52,503 nt of DNA from Actinomycetota bacterium (GTDB taxonomy: Bacteria > Actinomycetota > Thermoleophilia > Gaiellales > Gaiellaceae). Below the pieces are notes generated by a model. The model was not told the origin of the DNA. It saw only the letters and a program-made list of their open reading frames with translations, and ran no database searches. Of the stretch, positions 8,829 through 17,480 are shown piece by piece (the first letter of the stretch is position 1; each line of letters opens with the position of its first letter). The translations under genes were made by a program, and so were the position numbers. The stretch spans positions 1 to 52,503 of the forward strand of contig WLID01000009.1 of assembly GCA_009702325.1 (NCBI GenBank), written 5' to 3'.

Positions 8829-9925
8829 AGCCGAGGCTGCTGCTCGTCTCACGAACGCGGTACGCGATACCGCTTTCGCCGAGTCTCGCGCGAAAGTTCG
8901 AGGCGCTTGGCGAGCGGTTCACCGTTCGTGTTCTTGCGACCGCGGCCGACGGGACTGCGCTCGACGACGGGGTGTTCCATCTGCTCCCTCGAGCGTCTCG
9001 TCTTGACGGGCCACTGTTCTGGCTACGGCTCCCCGGTCGGCTGCGCCGGATTGTGCGCGCATTCGATCCGGCCGTGATCGTGACGCAGAGCCCGTACGAA
9101 GCGGCATTCGCGGCGATCGCCCGGACAGGTGTTCCTGTGGTTGTCGAGCTGCATGGCGATTGGCGGACTGCAACGCGCCTCTATGGATCACCAACCCGGA
9201 AGCTGCTCTCGCCGCTCGCAGATGCGGTCGCCGCCTTCGGGTTGCGCCGCGCTGCGGCGGTGCGAACCGTGTCGCCCTACACCTCGGGTCTGCTCCGCGA
9301 ACTCGGTGTCGAACCGGCCGGTGAGTTTGCCGCGTTCATGGATCTCGAGCTCTTTCTCGACCGCCCGACCGTGCCGCTTCCCGCCGAGCCGCGAGCGCTG
9401 TTTGTCGGCGTTCTTGAGCTCTACAAGAACATCGACGGTCTCGTCGAGATCTGGCGGCGCGTGGCAGCCGAGGTACCCGACGCGACGCTCCGGATCGTCG
9501 GGCGCGGATCACAGCGCCCGCTCGTTGAACAGCTCGTTGCCGAATCCGGTGGGCGCGTGACGTGGGACGAGCGATTGACGCAAGGTGAGGTCGCCCGAGC
9601 GCTCGACGACGCAACGTGTCTCGTGCTCCCGTCGCGATCCGAAGGCATGGGTCGTGTCCTGATCGAAGCGTTCGCGCGCGCCCGACCTGCCGTCGCGATG
9701 CGCGTGGGTGGCATCCGCGATGTTGTGACCGACGATGTCTCGGGTCTCCTCCGAGCCGACGATGCCGGACTCGCCGAGGCGCTCGCAGCCGTCCTATCCG
9801 ATCGCGCGTTGGCCGAACGCCTTGCAGCAGGCGCTCACAGCGCGATCGGAGGCTGGATCGCGACACCCGAGGAGTTCGCTGACCGGCTTTTCGATCTCGT
9901 CAAGCCCTACACTGGAGAGCAATGA
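8825..9925 (+). CDS. GT4-family glycosyltransferase, tandem paralogue B
   Basis: A 366-residue GT-B transferase beginning MKPRLLLVSRTRYAIPLSPS. It repeats the architecture of the preceding gene: VELHGDWRTATRLYGSPTRK, ALFVGVLELYKNIDGLVEIW, LRIVGRGSQRPLVEQL, VLPSRSEGMGRVLIEAFARA and IRDVVTDDVSGLL. The first Met at 8825 is chosen because it forms the ATGA overlap and gives the same N-terminus as the paralogue; an upstream in-frame start lies inside that gene. Divergence is considerable, so the duplication is not recent. Confidence 0.87.
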   Translation: MKPRLLLVSRTRYAIPLSPSLARKFEALGERFTVRVLATAADGTALDDGVFHLLPRASRLDGPLFWLRLPGRLRRIVRAFDPAVIVTQSPYEAAFAAIARTGVPVVVELHGDWRTATRLYGSPTRKLLSPLADAVAAFGLRRAAAVRTVSPYTSGLLRELGVEPAGEFAAFMDLELFLDRPTVPLPAEPRALFVGVLELYKNIDGLVEIWRRVAAEVPDATLRIVGRGSQRPLVEQLVAESGGRVTWDERLTQGEVARALDDATCLVLPSRSEGMGRVLIEAFARARPAVAMRVGGIRDVVTDDVSGLLRADDAGLAEALAAVLSDRALAERLAAGAHSAIGGWIATPEEFADRLFDLVKPYTGEQ

Positions 9926-10812
9926 CCGCGCAACAGGCCAAGCAGATCGTCAAGAACGCGCTCTACCGCACGATCGGCGAGAGTTCGTCTCTCCTTGGTC
10001 TCGGTCCGAACGGCGACACCACGTTGCGGGTGCTGATGTACCACAAGGTCAACGACATTCCAGACAATCCGACGACGGTTCCCGTTGGTCGTTTCGACGA
10101 GCAGCTGGCTCAAGTGAAGGAGCTCGGCTACACGGTTGTCGGTCTCGACGCGGTGCTCGATCACTACTCGCTCGGCAAGCCGCTTCCTGATCGCGCAGTT
10201 CTGATCACCTTCGACGACGGCTATCGCGACACGCTCGAGAACGCGATGCCGGTGCTGCAGAAGTACGGCTTCCCTGCAGTGATCTTCGTGCCAGTCGCGT
10301 ACATGGACGACGAGACACCGCTGCCACACGAGCTTCGGCTCGCTGAGCGCGGCGTGCGCAATCCAACGCTCGACTGGGGCCTTGTGCGGGAACTCGACGC
10401 CGGTGGTGTGCGTGTTGAGTCGCATGGCATCGGCCACCGGCCGCTTGCCGAGGTGGCGCTCGACGAGGCTGTGCGCGAGATCGCCGTGTCAAAGCTGAAG
10501 CTGGAGGAAAAGCTCGAGCGACCAGTGCGGGCGTACGCATACGTGAAGGGCTCGGAAGCGCACTTCCATCCTGTGCACGAAAGCCTGCTGCTGCAGGCGG
10601 GATACGAGGTCGCGTTCACGTCGATCTCGCGGGCAAACGGCGCGGGCGCGAACCCGTTTCGGATCGGCCGCTACAACGTCGAGCCGTATCCGTCGCGCAC
10701 CTTCGAGCTCGTTCTTTCTGGCGCCTGTGACCTGATCGCGCTGAAAGACACCGTTGCGGGTACGCACGCACGCCGCGTCTTCAACCAGGCACTCGGCACC
10801 GCGACACGGTGA
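9922..10812 (+). CDS. polysaccharide deacetylase (NodB/CE4 family)
   Basis: A 296-residue protein with the NodB homology domain. LMYHKV lies near residue 40, and the catalytic motif ITFDDGYRDT gives Asp98 (base) and Asp99 (metal ligand). The metal-binding H-x3-H is SHGIGH (His168 and His172). AYAYVKGSE and the C-terminal EVAFTS complete the barrel. It should remove N- or O-acetyl groups from a glycan in a metal-dependent way. There is no evident signal peptide; the start region is amphipathic (QQAKQIVKNALYRTIG), so it may act on lipid-linked intermediates at the membrane. ATG 9922 overlaps the previous stop by 4 bases. Confidence 0.85.
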   Translation: MTAQQAKQIVKNALYRTIGESSSLLGLGPNGDTTLRVLMYHKVNDIPDNPTTVPVGRFDEQLAQVKELGYTVVGLDAVLDHYSLGKPLPDRAVLITFDDGYRDTLENAMPVLQKYGFPAVIFVPVAYMDDETPLPHELRLAERGVRNPTLDWGLVRELDAGGVRVESHGIGHRPLAEVALDEAVREIAVSKLKLEEKLERPVRAYAYVKGSEAHFHPVHESLLLQAGYEVAFTSISRANGAGANPFRIGRYNVEPYPSRTFELVLSGACDLIALKDTVAGTHARRVFNQALGTATR

Positions 10813-11642
10813 AGATCGTCGAGTACGACCCGTCTCGGCGGGGCGAGCTCGCAGATCTCCTCGCCCGCGTGTGGGGCGGCCAACCTGACCCTGAGACGCT
10901 CACCTGGTTCTACGAGCGTTCTCCCGTAGGCCCGGCGTCGGTCATGCTCGCGGAAGAGGATGGCATCGTCGTCGGGACAGTTGGGTTTGTCTTTGCTGTT
11001 GCTGAGCTCGCAGGCCGAGAGCAAGAGATCGCCTTCGCGGTCAACCTCGCAACGGATCCGGCATACGAGCGGCGCGGAATCTTTCGCGCCTTGCAGGCCG
11101 CGAATGAAGAGCGCGTCGCCGCGCTTGGCATCGAGATGATCTTCACCGTTCCCACAGCCGCGTCGACGCCGGTGCTCGTCGACGTGCTCGGGTGGCAGCG
11201 GCTTGCGCCGTTGCGTGTGTGGGCGCGGCCAGGGGCACTACGGCGGTCGAGTCGAGCTGTTGTCGCCCGCTTCGGTGAGCGCCCCGACCGGCAGCTTCAG
11301 GGCCGTGACCGTCTGATGCGTGACGACGCCTGGTTGAACTGGCGCTTCGCTGATGGGCCGCGGCACTACACGCTCGTTGAAGGAGACGGCGGCTACGGCG
11401 TGGCCGGCTCGCGCGGCGCGATGGGCTTCATCGCAGCGGCCGAGTCCTCAGCGCTTCGCGACACAATCAGGGCCTCGTCGGGACGCGTACTGGCGGCGGC
11501 GCCTCCAGCATGGGAGCGGCGGTCGTATGCAGCAGCAGGGTTCGTCCCAACGACGCGTCGTTTCACGGTGCTCGGGAAGAGCATCAGCGGATCGACGCTC
11601 GTGGCGCCACACTTCGACCTCGGAGACCTCGACTTCCTGTGA
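10809..11642 (+). CDS. GNAT-family N-acetyltransferase
   Basis: A 277-residue protein starting at GTG 10809 within a GTGA overlap. The acetyl-CoA-binding region is visible around residues 76-100: AVNLATDPAYERRGIFRALQ, a variant of the R/Q-x-x-G-x-G/A loop. Further on, RDDAWLNWRFADGPRHY is a motif often seen in longer GNAT proteins with a second, degenerate acyltransferase lobe. In this operon the likely substrate is an amino sugar, perhaps one exposed by the deacetylase just upstream; that pairing is inference. Confidence 0.75.
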   Translation: MKIVEYDPSRRGELADLLARVWGGQPDPETLTWFYERSPVGPASVMLAEEDGIVVGTVGFVFAVAELAGREQEIAFAVNLATDPAYERRGIFRALQAANEERVAALGIEMIFTVPTAASTPVLVDVLGWQRLAPLRVWARPGALRRSSRAVVARFGERPDRQLQGRDRLMRDDAWLNWRFADGPRHYTLVEGDGGYGVAGSRGAMGFIAAAESSALRDTIRASSGRVLAAAPPAWERRSYAAAGFVPTTRRFTVLGKSISGSTLVAPHFDLGDLDFL

Positions 11643-12634
11643 CGCGCAACACCCTGATCTTTGTCACCCAGCAGGTCGATCCTGAGCATCCGGTGCTCGC
11701 CGCCACTGTCCCGAAGCTCCGTGCGCTGGCCGAACGTTTCGATGAGGTTGTGGTGCTTGCCGACGGTGCGGTGGCAGGCGTGCTGCCAAGCAACTGTCGT
11801 GTGCACACCTATGGAACGGCGTCCCGGCTTGGGCGGGGTGCGCGCTATACGAGCGCACTCGCCTCAGAGCTGCGCCGGCGCCCAGCGGGGGTGTTGGTGC
11901 ACATGACACCCCTGCAAGCGATTCTCGCCGCCCCTCTCACGCGCGTCGCGCGCGTCCCGCTCCTTCTGTGGTTCACGCACTGGAAGCCCTCACGAACGCT
12001 TACAGCGGCTGAACGTCTGGTAGACACGGTGTTGACCGTCGATCGGCGCTCGTTCCCGCTCGACTCGACGAAGGTGCAGCCGATCGGTCACGGCATCGAC
12101 CTCTCGGCCTTTCCGTGCGGCCGACGCGAGCCCGTTTCGCGACTGCGGGTGATTGCGCTTGGGCGAACGTCGCCCGCAAAGGGGTTGGAGACGATCGTCC
12201 GTGCGGCCGCCCTCGCAGACGTCGATTTGGAGCTTCGCGGGCCGTCGCTCACCGACGAAGAGCGAGCAGAACGCGCACGACTTACCTCGCTTGGAGCAAG
12301 ATTCGAGGAGCCGGTGACGTATTCAGAGGTTCCGGAACTGCTGCTTGGGAAGGATGTGTTCGTGAACAACATGCGAGAAGGAGCACTCGACAAGGTGGTC
12401 TACGAGGCTGCGGCGACCTGCATGCCTGTTCTCGCATCGAACAGCGGCTTCGACGACATTCTCCCAACGACTCTCCGGTTTCCCCGTGAAGACGCTGAAG
12501 TGTTGGCTGCCCGGCTTCGCGAGCTTGCCGTTGCCGACCGCAACGCGCTCGGCCGGTCGCTCCGTGACGCCGTCGAGGAACGCCATTCACTGGAACACTG
12601 GGCCGATGAGGTTTTTGCCGCGGTGACCGCATGA
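11639..12634 (+). CDS. GT4-family glycosyltransferase
   Basis: A 331-residue GT-B transferase, a little short for the family. It starts at GTG 11639 (GTGA overlap) with TRNTLIFVTQQVDPEHPVLA, which lacks the typical Gly-Gly loop. The donor half has VIALGRTSPAKGLETIVRA, LELRGPSL, and NNMREGALDKVVYEAAATCM, a diverged E-x7-E region in which the usual SxxEG is replaced by MREGALDK. PVLASNSGFDDIL closes the fold. Its divergence suggests an unusual donor. It is the seventh gene of the flippase operon. Confidence 0.8.
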   Translation: MTRNTLIFVTQQVDPEHPVLAATVPKLRALAERFDEVVVLADGAVAGVLPSNCRVHTYGTASRLGRGARYTSALASELRRRPAGVLVHMTPLQAILAAPLTRVARVPLLLWFTHWKPSRTLTAAERLVDTVLTVDRRSFPLDSTKVQPIGHGIDLSAFPCGRREPVSRLRVIALGRTSPAKGLETIVRAAALADVDLELRGPSLTDEERAERARLTSLGARFEEPVTYSEVPELLLGKDVFVNNMREGALDKVVYEAAATCMPVLASNSGFDDILPTTLRFPREDAEVLAARLRELAVADRNALGRSLRDAVEERHSLEHWADEVFAAVTA

Positions 12635-13797
12635 TCGTTCTCCACGTCCAGAAGGTGTCTGGCATCTCCGGCTCCGAGGCCCATCTCCTTCAGCTGCTGC
12701 CTGATCTCAAGCGACGCGGGTGGGACATCCGGTTCTTGATGCTCCACGAGAACGAGCCTGGCGCCTGGGAGTTCGCGCGCGAGCTCGAAGCTGGGGGCGT
12801 GCCCGTCGATGACGTCTCGATGCGTACAGACGTCGACCCGTCGACGTTCTTCAAGGTGCTCGCCTACTTGCTCGAGACGCGGCCGACGATCCTCCATACG
12901 CATCTCGTGCACGCTGATGCCTATCTCCAGACGGCGGGTCTGCTCGCCGGAATCCCGATCCGCCTTTCGACCAAGCACGGCTTCAACGAGTTCCGCGAAG
13001 GTCGGGTGTTCGCGCTTGGCGACCGGACGATCGGCGCGCTCGCGCACCGGCAAATCGCCATCTCGCGTGGCCTCGCCCGCTACCTGGCAATGACCGAGGG
13101 GTTCTCGGAGCCTGACTTCGAGATCGTCCACTACGGGATCCAGGCGGGCAACGAGCCAAAGCCGTACGCCGATGATGTTCCGCGATTCCTGTGCATCGGT
13201 CGTCTGATCCCGATCAAGGGTCACGTTGTGCTGCTTCGCGCGTTCCGCAAGGTGCTCGACGATGTGCCAAATGCCAAGCTCGACATTGCTGGGCGCGGCG
13301 TGCTTGAGCACGGACTCAAAGATCTTGCGCGTGAACTCGAGCTACAGGACTCCGTCACGTTCCTTGGGCATGTGACACCGGTGCAATCGGCGATCGAGCA
13401 GTCGCTCGCCGTCGTCGTCCCATCGCTCGGCGAAGGGTTCGGCATGGTTGCGCTTGAGGCGATGGAGCGGGCACGCCCCGTGATCGCGGCGGCAATCGGT
13501 GGTCTCGAAGACATCGTTCGCGAAGGCGAGACAGGGCTGCTCGTGCCGCCCGGTGAGGCCGACCCGCTTGCGAAGGCGATGGTCGCTCTGGCGAAGGATC
13601 CGGCTCGTGCCGCGGCGATGGGTGTGGCAGCGCGTGCACGTGCAATCGAGCGCTTTCCAGAAGACCGGTGCACGGAGCGCACCCAAGAGGTCTATCGCTA
13701 CTGGCTTGACGTTCGCTTGAACGGTCGCTCGAGCGGCGTTCTTGAGAGTGCGACGACTGCGAGTAGCGCGAGCACCCAGTCCCACGACACGCGGTAG
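12631..13797 (+). CDS. GT4-family glycosyltransferase
   Basis: A 388-residue GT-B transferase and last gene of the eight-gene operon. It begins MIVLHVQKVSGISGSEAHLL; HTHLVHADAYLQTAG and STKHGFNEFREGR lie in the acceptor half, and LCIGRLIPIKGHVVLLRA, LDIAGRGVLEHGL, VPSLGEGFGMVALEAMERA and LEDIVREGETGLLVPPGE in the donor half. The last 30 or so residues (Ser/Thr-rich) lie beyond the conserved fold and are coded opposite the end of the convergent membrane glycosyltransferase gene, a 100-base antisense overlap. The extension is probably dispensable. Confidence 0.87.
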   Translation: MIVLHVQKVSGISGSEAHLLQLLPDLKRRGWDIRFLMLHENEPGAWEFARELEAGGVPVDDVSMRTDVDPSTFFKVLAYLLETRPTILHTHLVHADAYLQTAGLLAGIPIRLSTKHGFNEFREGRVFALGDRTIGALAHRQIAISRGLARYLAMTEGFSEPDFEIVHYGIQAGNEPKPYADDVPRFLCIGRLIPIKGHVVLLRAFRKVLDDVPNAKLDIAGRGVLEHGLKDLARELELQDSVTFLGHVTPVQSAIEQSLAVVVPSLGEGFGMVALEAMERARPVIAAAIGGLEDIVREGETGLLVPPGEADPLAKAMVALAKDPARAAAMGVAARARAIERFPEDRCTERTQEVYRYWLDVRLNGRSSGVLESATTASSASTQSHDTR

Positions 13798-14945
13798 CGC
13801 GTCGTTCCAGCGAAGACCCAGCCTTCTGCCGTCTCGAAGATGATGAAGAGCAGGGACAGGATCCGTAGCGGGAGCGGCACGAAGAACAGTCCCACGATCG
13901 CGAGCAGGTAGAGCGGCAGCACGTACACCGGCTCGATCCACGTCCGGATCGTGTCGAGCGCACCGCCCTGACCATTGCGACCTTCATCAAGGCCGACGCG
14001 TGGATCCCAGATCATCCGCGTCGCCTGCGCCGCGAGCTTGGCCTTCTCGCCCGGATGCTCCCGCCAGAAGGTGAAGACAAGCTTCGTGTACGACGACTGT
14101 TGGGCGCACTCGTCGACGTGAACCTTCTCGCCGGTCTGGTCGTAGGTCGTGCCGGTGTCCTGAGGCGTCGGCGGTCGCCCTGCGAGATCGGGCACATCAT
14201 CGATCCATTTTCCGGCCGCGAGCGTCGTGTACGTGTTCACGTTGTTTGCCTTCCACAGGGCGCGAGCATCGGTCGTCATCGCGAAACAGCCGACCTCGAC
14301 CTTGTTCCGAACGACCCATGGCGCGACGGCGACGGCTGCGAGCACGGGGACAAGGATGGCGGCCCGCCATGAAGTGCCTCGCCAAAGCAGGTAGATGGCA
14401 AGGACGATGGGGAAGACGATCAGCCGAGAGTTCGACAGGACAGCGACACCGGAGATGACCCCGAGAAGCGCTGCGCGTCGTCGGGTGAGCGTTCCCTGAG
14501 CGGCAAGCAAGAACATCGCCACGCCGATCGGTTGATCGAGGATCTCGCGGTTGACGTGAACGTCGTGCCACAGGAGGTAGGGCTCCCACGTTGCAATCAC
14601 GGCGGCGACGATGCCGGCGCGAAGCGACACGGTTCGGCGGCCAAGCTCGCATACGAGAATCGCGGTAAGAACCGAAACGGCGACCTGGGCGGTGCCGAGC
14701 GTCCACCAGTGACGCCCCGCGACCCAGTAGATGCAGATCATGAACCAGCCGTAGAGCGGCTGGGTTGAGGCTGAGGGCTCACCCGGGACGTACCCAAACG
14801 TGCCACTCGCGAGGAACTGCCGCGCGAGGATGTCGGACTTCTCGACGTACGACGCGAGCATCGCCCCGCGTTCGTGGAGCAGAACGATCAGGCGAGGTAT
14901 TGCCGCCGCAACAGCGACGAGTGCAAGAGCGCGCCGGCGACTCAT
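13698..14945 (-). CDS. GT-C-type membrane glycosyltransferase (GT39/ArnT-like)
   Basis: A 415-residue polytopic membrane protein starting MSRRRALALVAVAAAIPRL. About 9-10 hydrophobic segments are visible. The first outer loop contains YVEKSDILARQFLASGTFGY, placed like the catalytic acidic loop of GT-C enzymes, and a periplasmic loop carries VHVNREILDQP. GT-C enzymes use polyprenyl-phosphate sugars outside the membrane. ATG 14945 overlaps the asparagine synthase-like stop by 4 bases, so the two are co-expressed. The C-terminal helix VSWDWVLALLAVVALS lies in the 100-base convergent overlap and looks genuine. Exact family is uncertain. Confidence 0.75.
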   Translation of the reverse strand: MSRRRALALVAVAAAIPRLIVLLHERGAMLASYVEKSDILARQFLASGTFGYVPGEPSASTQPLYGWFMICIYWVAGRHWWTLGTAQVAVSVLTAILVCELGRRTVSLRAGIVAAVIATWEPYLLWHDVHVNREILDQPIGVAMFLLAAQGTLTRRRAALLGVISGVAVLSNSRLIVFPIVLAIYLLWRGTSWRAAILVPVLAAVAVAPWVVRNKVEVGCFAMTTDARALWKANNVNTYTTLAAGKWIDDVPDLAGRPPTPQDTGTTYDQTGEKVHVDECAQQSSYTKLVFTFWREHPGEKAKLAAQATRMIWDPRVGLDEGRNGQGGALDTIRTWIEPVYVLPLYLLAIVGLFFVPLPLRILSLLFIIFETAEGWVFAGTTRYRVSWDWVLALLAVVALSRTPLERPFKRTSSQ

Positions 14946-16753
14946 GTAGCTCCCGCCACGTCGACGTAGCGGCGCTGCCATAGCTCGAGCGCTGCAAGGC
15001 ACCAGATGCGGTGGCCGTGATCGGCGGTGCCGTTCGCGTGTTCCGCGAGCAGTCGCTCGAGCTCAGGCTTCTTGAACAGGCCACGCGTTGCCCCGCTGAG
15101 CACCAGCTCGTGGGCGAAAGCGCGAAGGTCGGTGCGGAACCAGCGGTCGAGCGGAACACCAAACCCCGTCTTCCGGCGCTCCGCGATCCCTGGTGGGAGG
15201 TCGTCGGCGAACGCGCGCTTCAGCGCCTGCTTGCCAAACGCGAGCGACCGTGGCAGCGCGAGGCCGACCTCAACGACCCGCGGGTCGAGGAACGGCGACC
15301 GAAGCTCAAGGCTCGCGGCCATGGAGGCGATATCCGCTTTCGGCAGCACGTCCCCAGGAAGATACGACTCGAGGTCGACGAGACGCGGGTCGGTCGCCGC
15401 CGGAAGAAACGTTCGCGTGGCATGGGCGTGACTTTCGTCGCTCCAGAGGCGCTGGCGGAGCTCGAGCGGGAAGATCTCGACGAGGGACGGGTAGCGATCG
15501 GCGGGCGATGCTGCCACAACGTCGGCGAGGCGGCGGGCACGGAACAGGGGTGAGCGTGGCTCGCGGCGGGCGGCCGAAAGCCGTCCGAGTGCGGCCGAGG
15601 CGGCGGCTCCCGCAAACGCGGGGACATGCGCGGCGAGGGACGCTGCGCGGTACCGCTCGTAGCCGCCGAACACTTCGTCGCCCCCATCGCCGACCAGGGC
15701 GGCCTTGACGTGGGATCGGGTTGCCTCGCACACAAGCAGGGTGGGAAGCGCCGCTTCGTCACCGAAAGGCTCGTCGAACACTTCGCCGAGTCGCTCCAGC
15801 AGCTCTGGCTGAGGATCGATGGTGATCTCCTCGTGGTGGGTGCCGAAGCGCTCGGCCACGACGCGCGCGTAGCTGCGCTCGTCATAGGCGCGGTCGGGGA
15901 ACCCGACGGTGAACGTCCGTACCGGCTCTGAGGTCGATGCGGCCATCGTCGCGACGACAATCGAGGAGTCGAGCCCACCTGAAAGCAGTGCGCCAAGCGG
16001 CACGTCGGCAACCAGCCGTCGTCGTACCGCCGCGGTCACCTCGTCGCGGACGACGCGGATGGCGTCCGCCTCAGCGATTGCCTGCCGGCGTGGGCCTGGC
16101 CGCCAATACCGCTCGACGCGCACCGACTGGCCCTCAACCACGGCGTACGACCCGGGTGGAACACGCTCGACCGCGGCAAAGCCCGACCGTGGCGTGTACT
16201 GGAGGGCAAGAAACGCGTCGAGTTGCGCGAGGTCAAGTTCGCGTGAGAAGCCCGGCACGCGGTGAAGCGCCTTGACTTCGCTCGCGAATGCGAGGTCGCC
16301 GTTGCGGAGCCGTGTGTACGCGAGCGGCTTCTTGCCGAGCTGGTCGCGCACGAGGATCAGGCGATCAGTAGTGCGATCCCACAACGCGATGGCAAACATC
16401 CCCTCGAACTTCGCGGCGAACCCTTCGCCCCACTCCTCGTAGGCGTGCGGAATCAGTGCTGAGTCGCCATGCCCGCCGATCTCATGACCCGCCCGTTCAA
16501 GCTCGCTTCGGAGTTCGCGAAAGTTGTAGAGCTCCCCGTTGAACACGGCAACGACGTCGCCTTGCTCACTGCGTACGGGCTGATCGCCATGCGCAAGATC
16601 GACGATCGCAAGGCGCCGGTAGCCGAGCGCACAACGCCCAAACGATTCGACCGCACCGTGGTCCGGACCCCGATGTACGATCGCGCTGTTCATCGCCTCG
16701 ACCACACGAAGGTCTGGCGGGTCGCTGCTGAGGAGTCCGCAAATACCGCACAT
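14942..16753 (-). CDS. asnB: asparagine synthase-like glutamine amidotransferase (AsnB type)
   Basis: A 603-residue two-domain enzyme. The start is fixed by chemistry: MCGICGLL places the catalytic Cys at residue 2 of the class II glutaminase domain, followed by HRGPDH, YRRLAIVDL and VFNGELYNFRELR. The synthetase domain has the ATP pyrophosphatase loop LLSGGLDSSIVVATM near residue 255 and ALVGDGGDEVFGGYERYR. Such AsnB homologues in polysaccharide loci often amidate sugar carboxyl groups rather than make asparagine; that role is inferred from location. Its ATG overlaps the ATG of the divergent gene within CATG. A TAGCCT hexamer 12 bases upstream may be its -10. Confidence 0.9.
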   Translation of the reverse strand: MCGICGLLSSDPPDLRVVEAMNSAIVHRGPDHGAVESFGRCALGYRRLAIVDLAHGDQPVRSEQGDVVAVFNGELYNFRELRSELERAGHEIGGHGDSALIPHAYEEWGEGFAAKFEGMFAIALWDRTTDRLILVRDQLGKKPLAYTRLRNGDLAFASEVKALHRVPGFSRELDLAQLDAFLALQYTPRSGFAAVERVPPGSYAVVEGQSVRVERYWRPGPRRQAIAEADAIRVVRDEVTAAVRRRLVADVPLGALLSGGLDSSIVVATMAASTSEPVRTFTVGFPDRAYDERSYARVVAERFGTHHEEITIDPQPELLERLGEVFDEPFGDEAALPTLLVCEATRSHVKAALVGDGGDEVFGGYERYRAASLAAHVPAFAGAAASAALGRLSAARREPRSPLFRARRLADVVAASPADRYPSLVEIFPLELRQRLWSDESHAHATRTFLPAATDPRLVDLESYLPGDVLPKADIASMAASLELRSPFLDPRVVEVGLALPRSLAFGKQALKRAFADDLPPGIAERRKTGFGVPLDRWFRTDLRAFAHELVLSGATRGLFKKPELERLLAEHANGTADHGHRIWCLAALELWQRRYVDVAGAT

Positions 16754-17480
16754 GCCCGTAACCCAAGGCTACGCGGTCGTGTCGTGTCACGTCGAGCGTG
16801 TGAACGACGACCGTGTTTGGGAGCGCTACGTAGCGCTCCTACGACGGCGTCCGGGAGGCATCCCGATCGCTTCGCTCCTGCGCCCTCCTGCCGATGGCGA
16901 GAACGCAGAAGTCTGGGTTGCGCGGGCCCGCGAGGCGGCTTCGCTGGCGCCGTACGGGCATCACGTCCATTGGACGTCGCCGACCCACGCCCGACCGACA
17001 GACGGGGACCCGGCGGCACGTGTTCAGGAGGAAGGCGCCTGGTTCCGCGCCCACAATCTTGAGCCGCGGTTCTTCTGCGGCGGCGGGTGGTTCACCGACG
17101 TTTCAGTCGCCGAGGCGGTTGCCGACCTCGGGTACATCGACTGCACTGCACTCGCCTGGCGCCCCACGTACCTCGCCGCGGGAGAGCCATGGGTCGAACT
17201 CGATCAGCCGGCGTGGGTGCGGCTTCCGAGCGGCCGTGACCTCCTTACGATTCCGACGACGCACTCGTTCGGGATGCTGGCACGATCGATCGCGAAGGCG
17301 CTTCCTCCTGTCGTCCACATGCACTTCCATGACTACGAGCTGCTCGACCGCCGCCGCGCAGTCGCAATCGATGCGGTGCTCCGCCTGCTCGCCTTGCGCC
17401 GCCGCCCGGTTGCGCTTGGCGAAGTGCCCGCAACCACCGAGGCGGACTTTCGTTCGATCTGGCGCGGGGAAGAGGCATGA
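16752..17480 (+). CDS. polysaccharide deacetylase-like protein, possibly non-catalytic
   Basis: A 242-residue protein resembling the NodB fold: a first strand YAVVSCHVERVND, an H-rich segment HHVHWTSPTH, FFCGGGWFTDVSVAEAVADL (like the Arg/Pro loop with Gly-Gly-Trp), YIDCTALAW, and VVHMHFHDYELLD near the end. The normal catalytic Asp-Asp-Gly is not seen after the first strand; HVERVNDD occupies that place. The H-x5-H segment could still bind metal. ATG 16752 shares two bases with the divergent AsnB start codon; a GTG inside YAVV is an alternative start. The stop overlaps the GH31 gene by 4 bases. It may be a binding or altered esterase domain; confidence in the fold is moderate. Confidence 0.6.
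   Translation: MPVTQGYAVVSCHVERVNDDRVWERYVALLRRRPGGIPIASLLRPPADGENAEVWVARAREAASLAPYGHHVHWTSPTHARPTDGDPAARVQEEGAWFRAHNLEPRFFCGGGWFTDVSVAEAVADLGYIDCTALAWRPTYLAAGEPWVELDQPAWVRLPSGRDLLTIPTTHSFGMLARSIAKALPPVVHMHFHDYELLDRRRAVAIDAVLRLLALRRRPVALGEVPATTEADFRSIWRGEEA
16766..16771 (-). promoter_or_regulatory. putative -10 element (TAGCCT) of asnB
   Basis: TAGCCT on the minus strand lies 12 bases before ATG 16753 and inside the first codons of the divergent gene. Spacing is at the long end of the series seen here. Confidence 0.3.
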
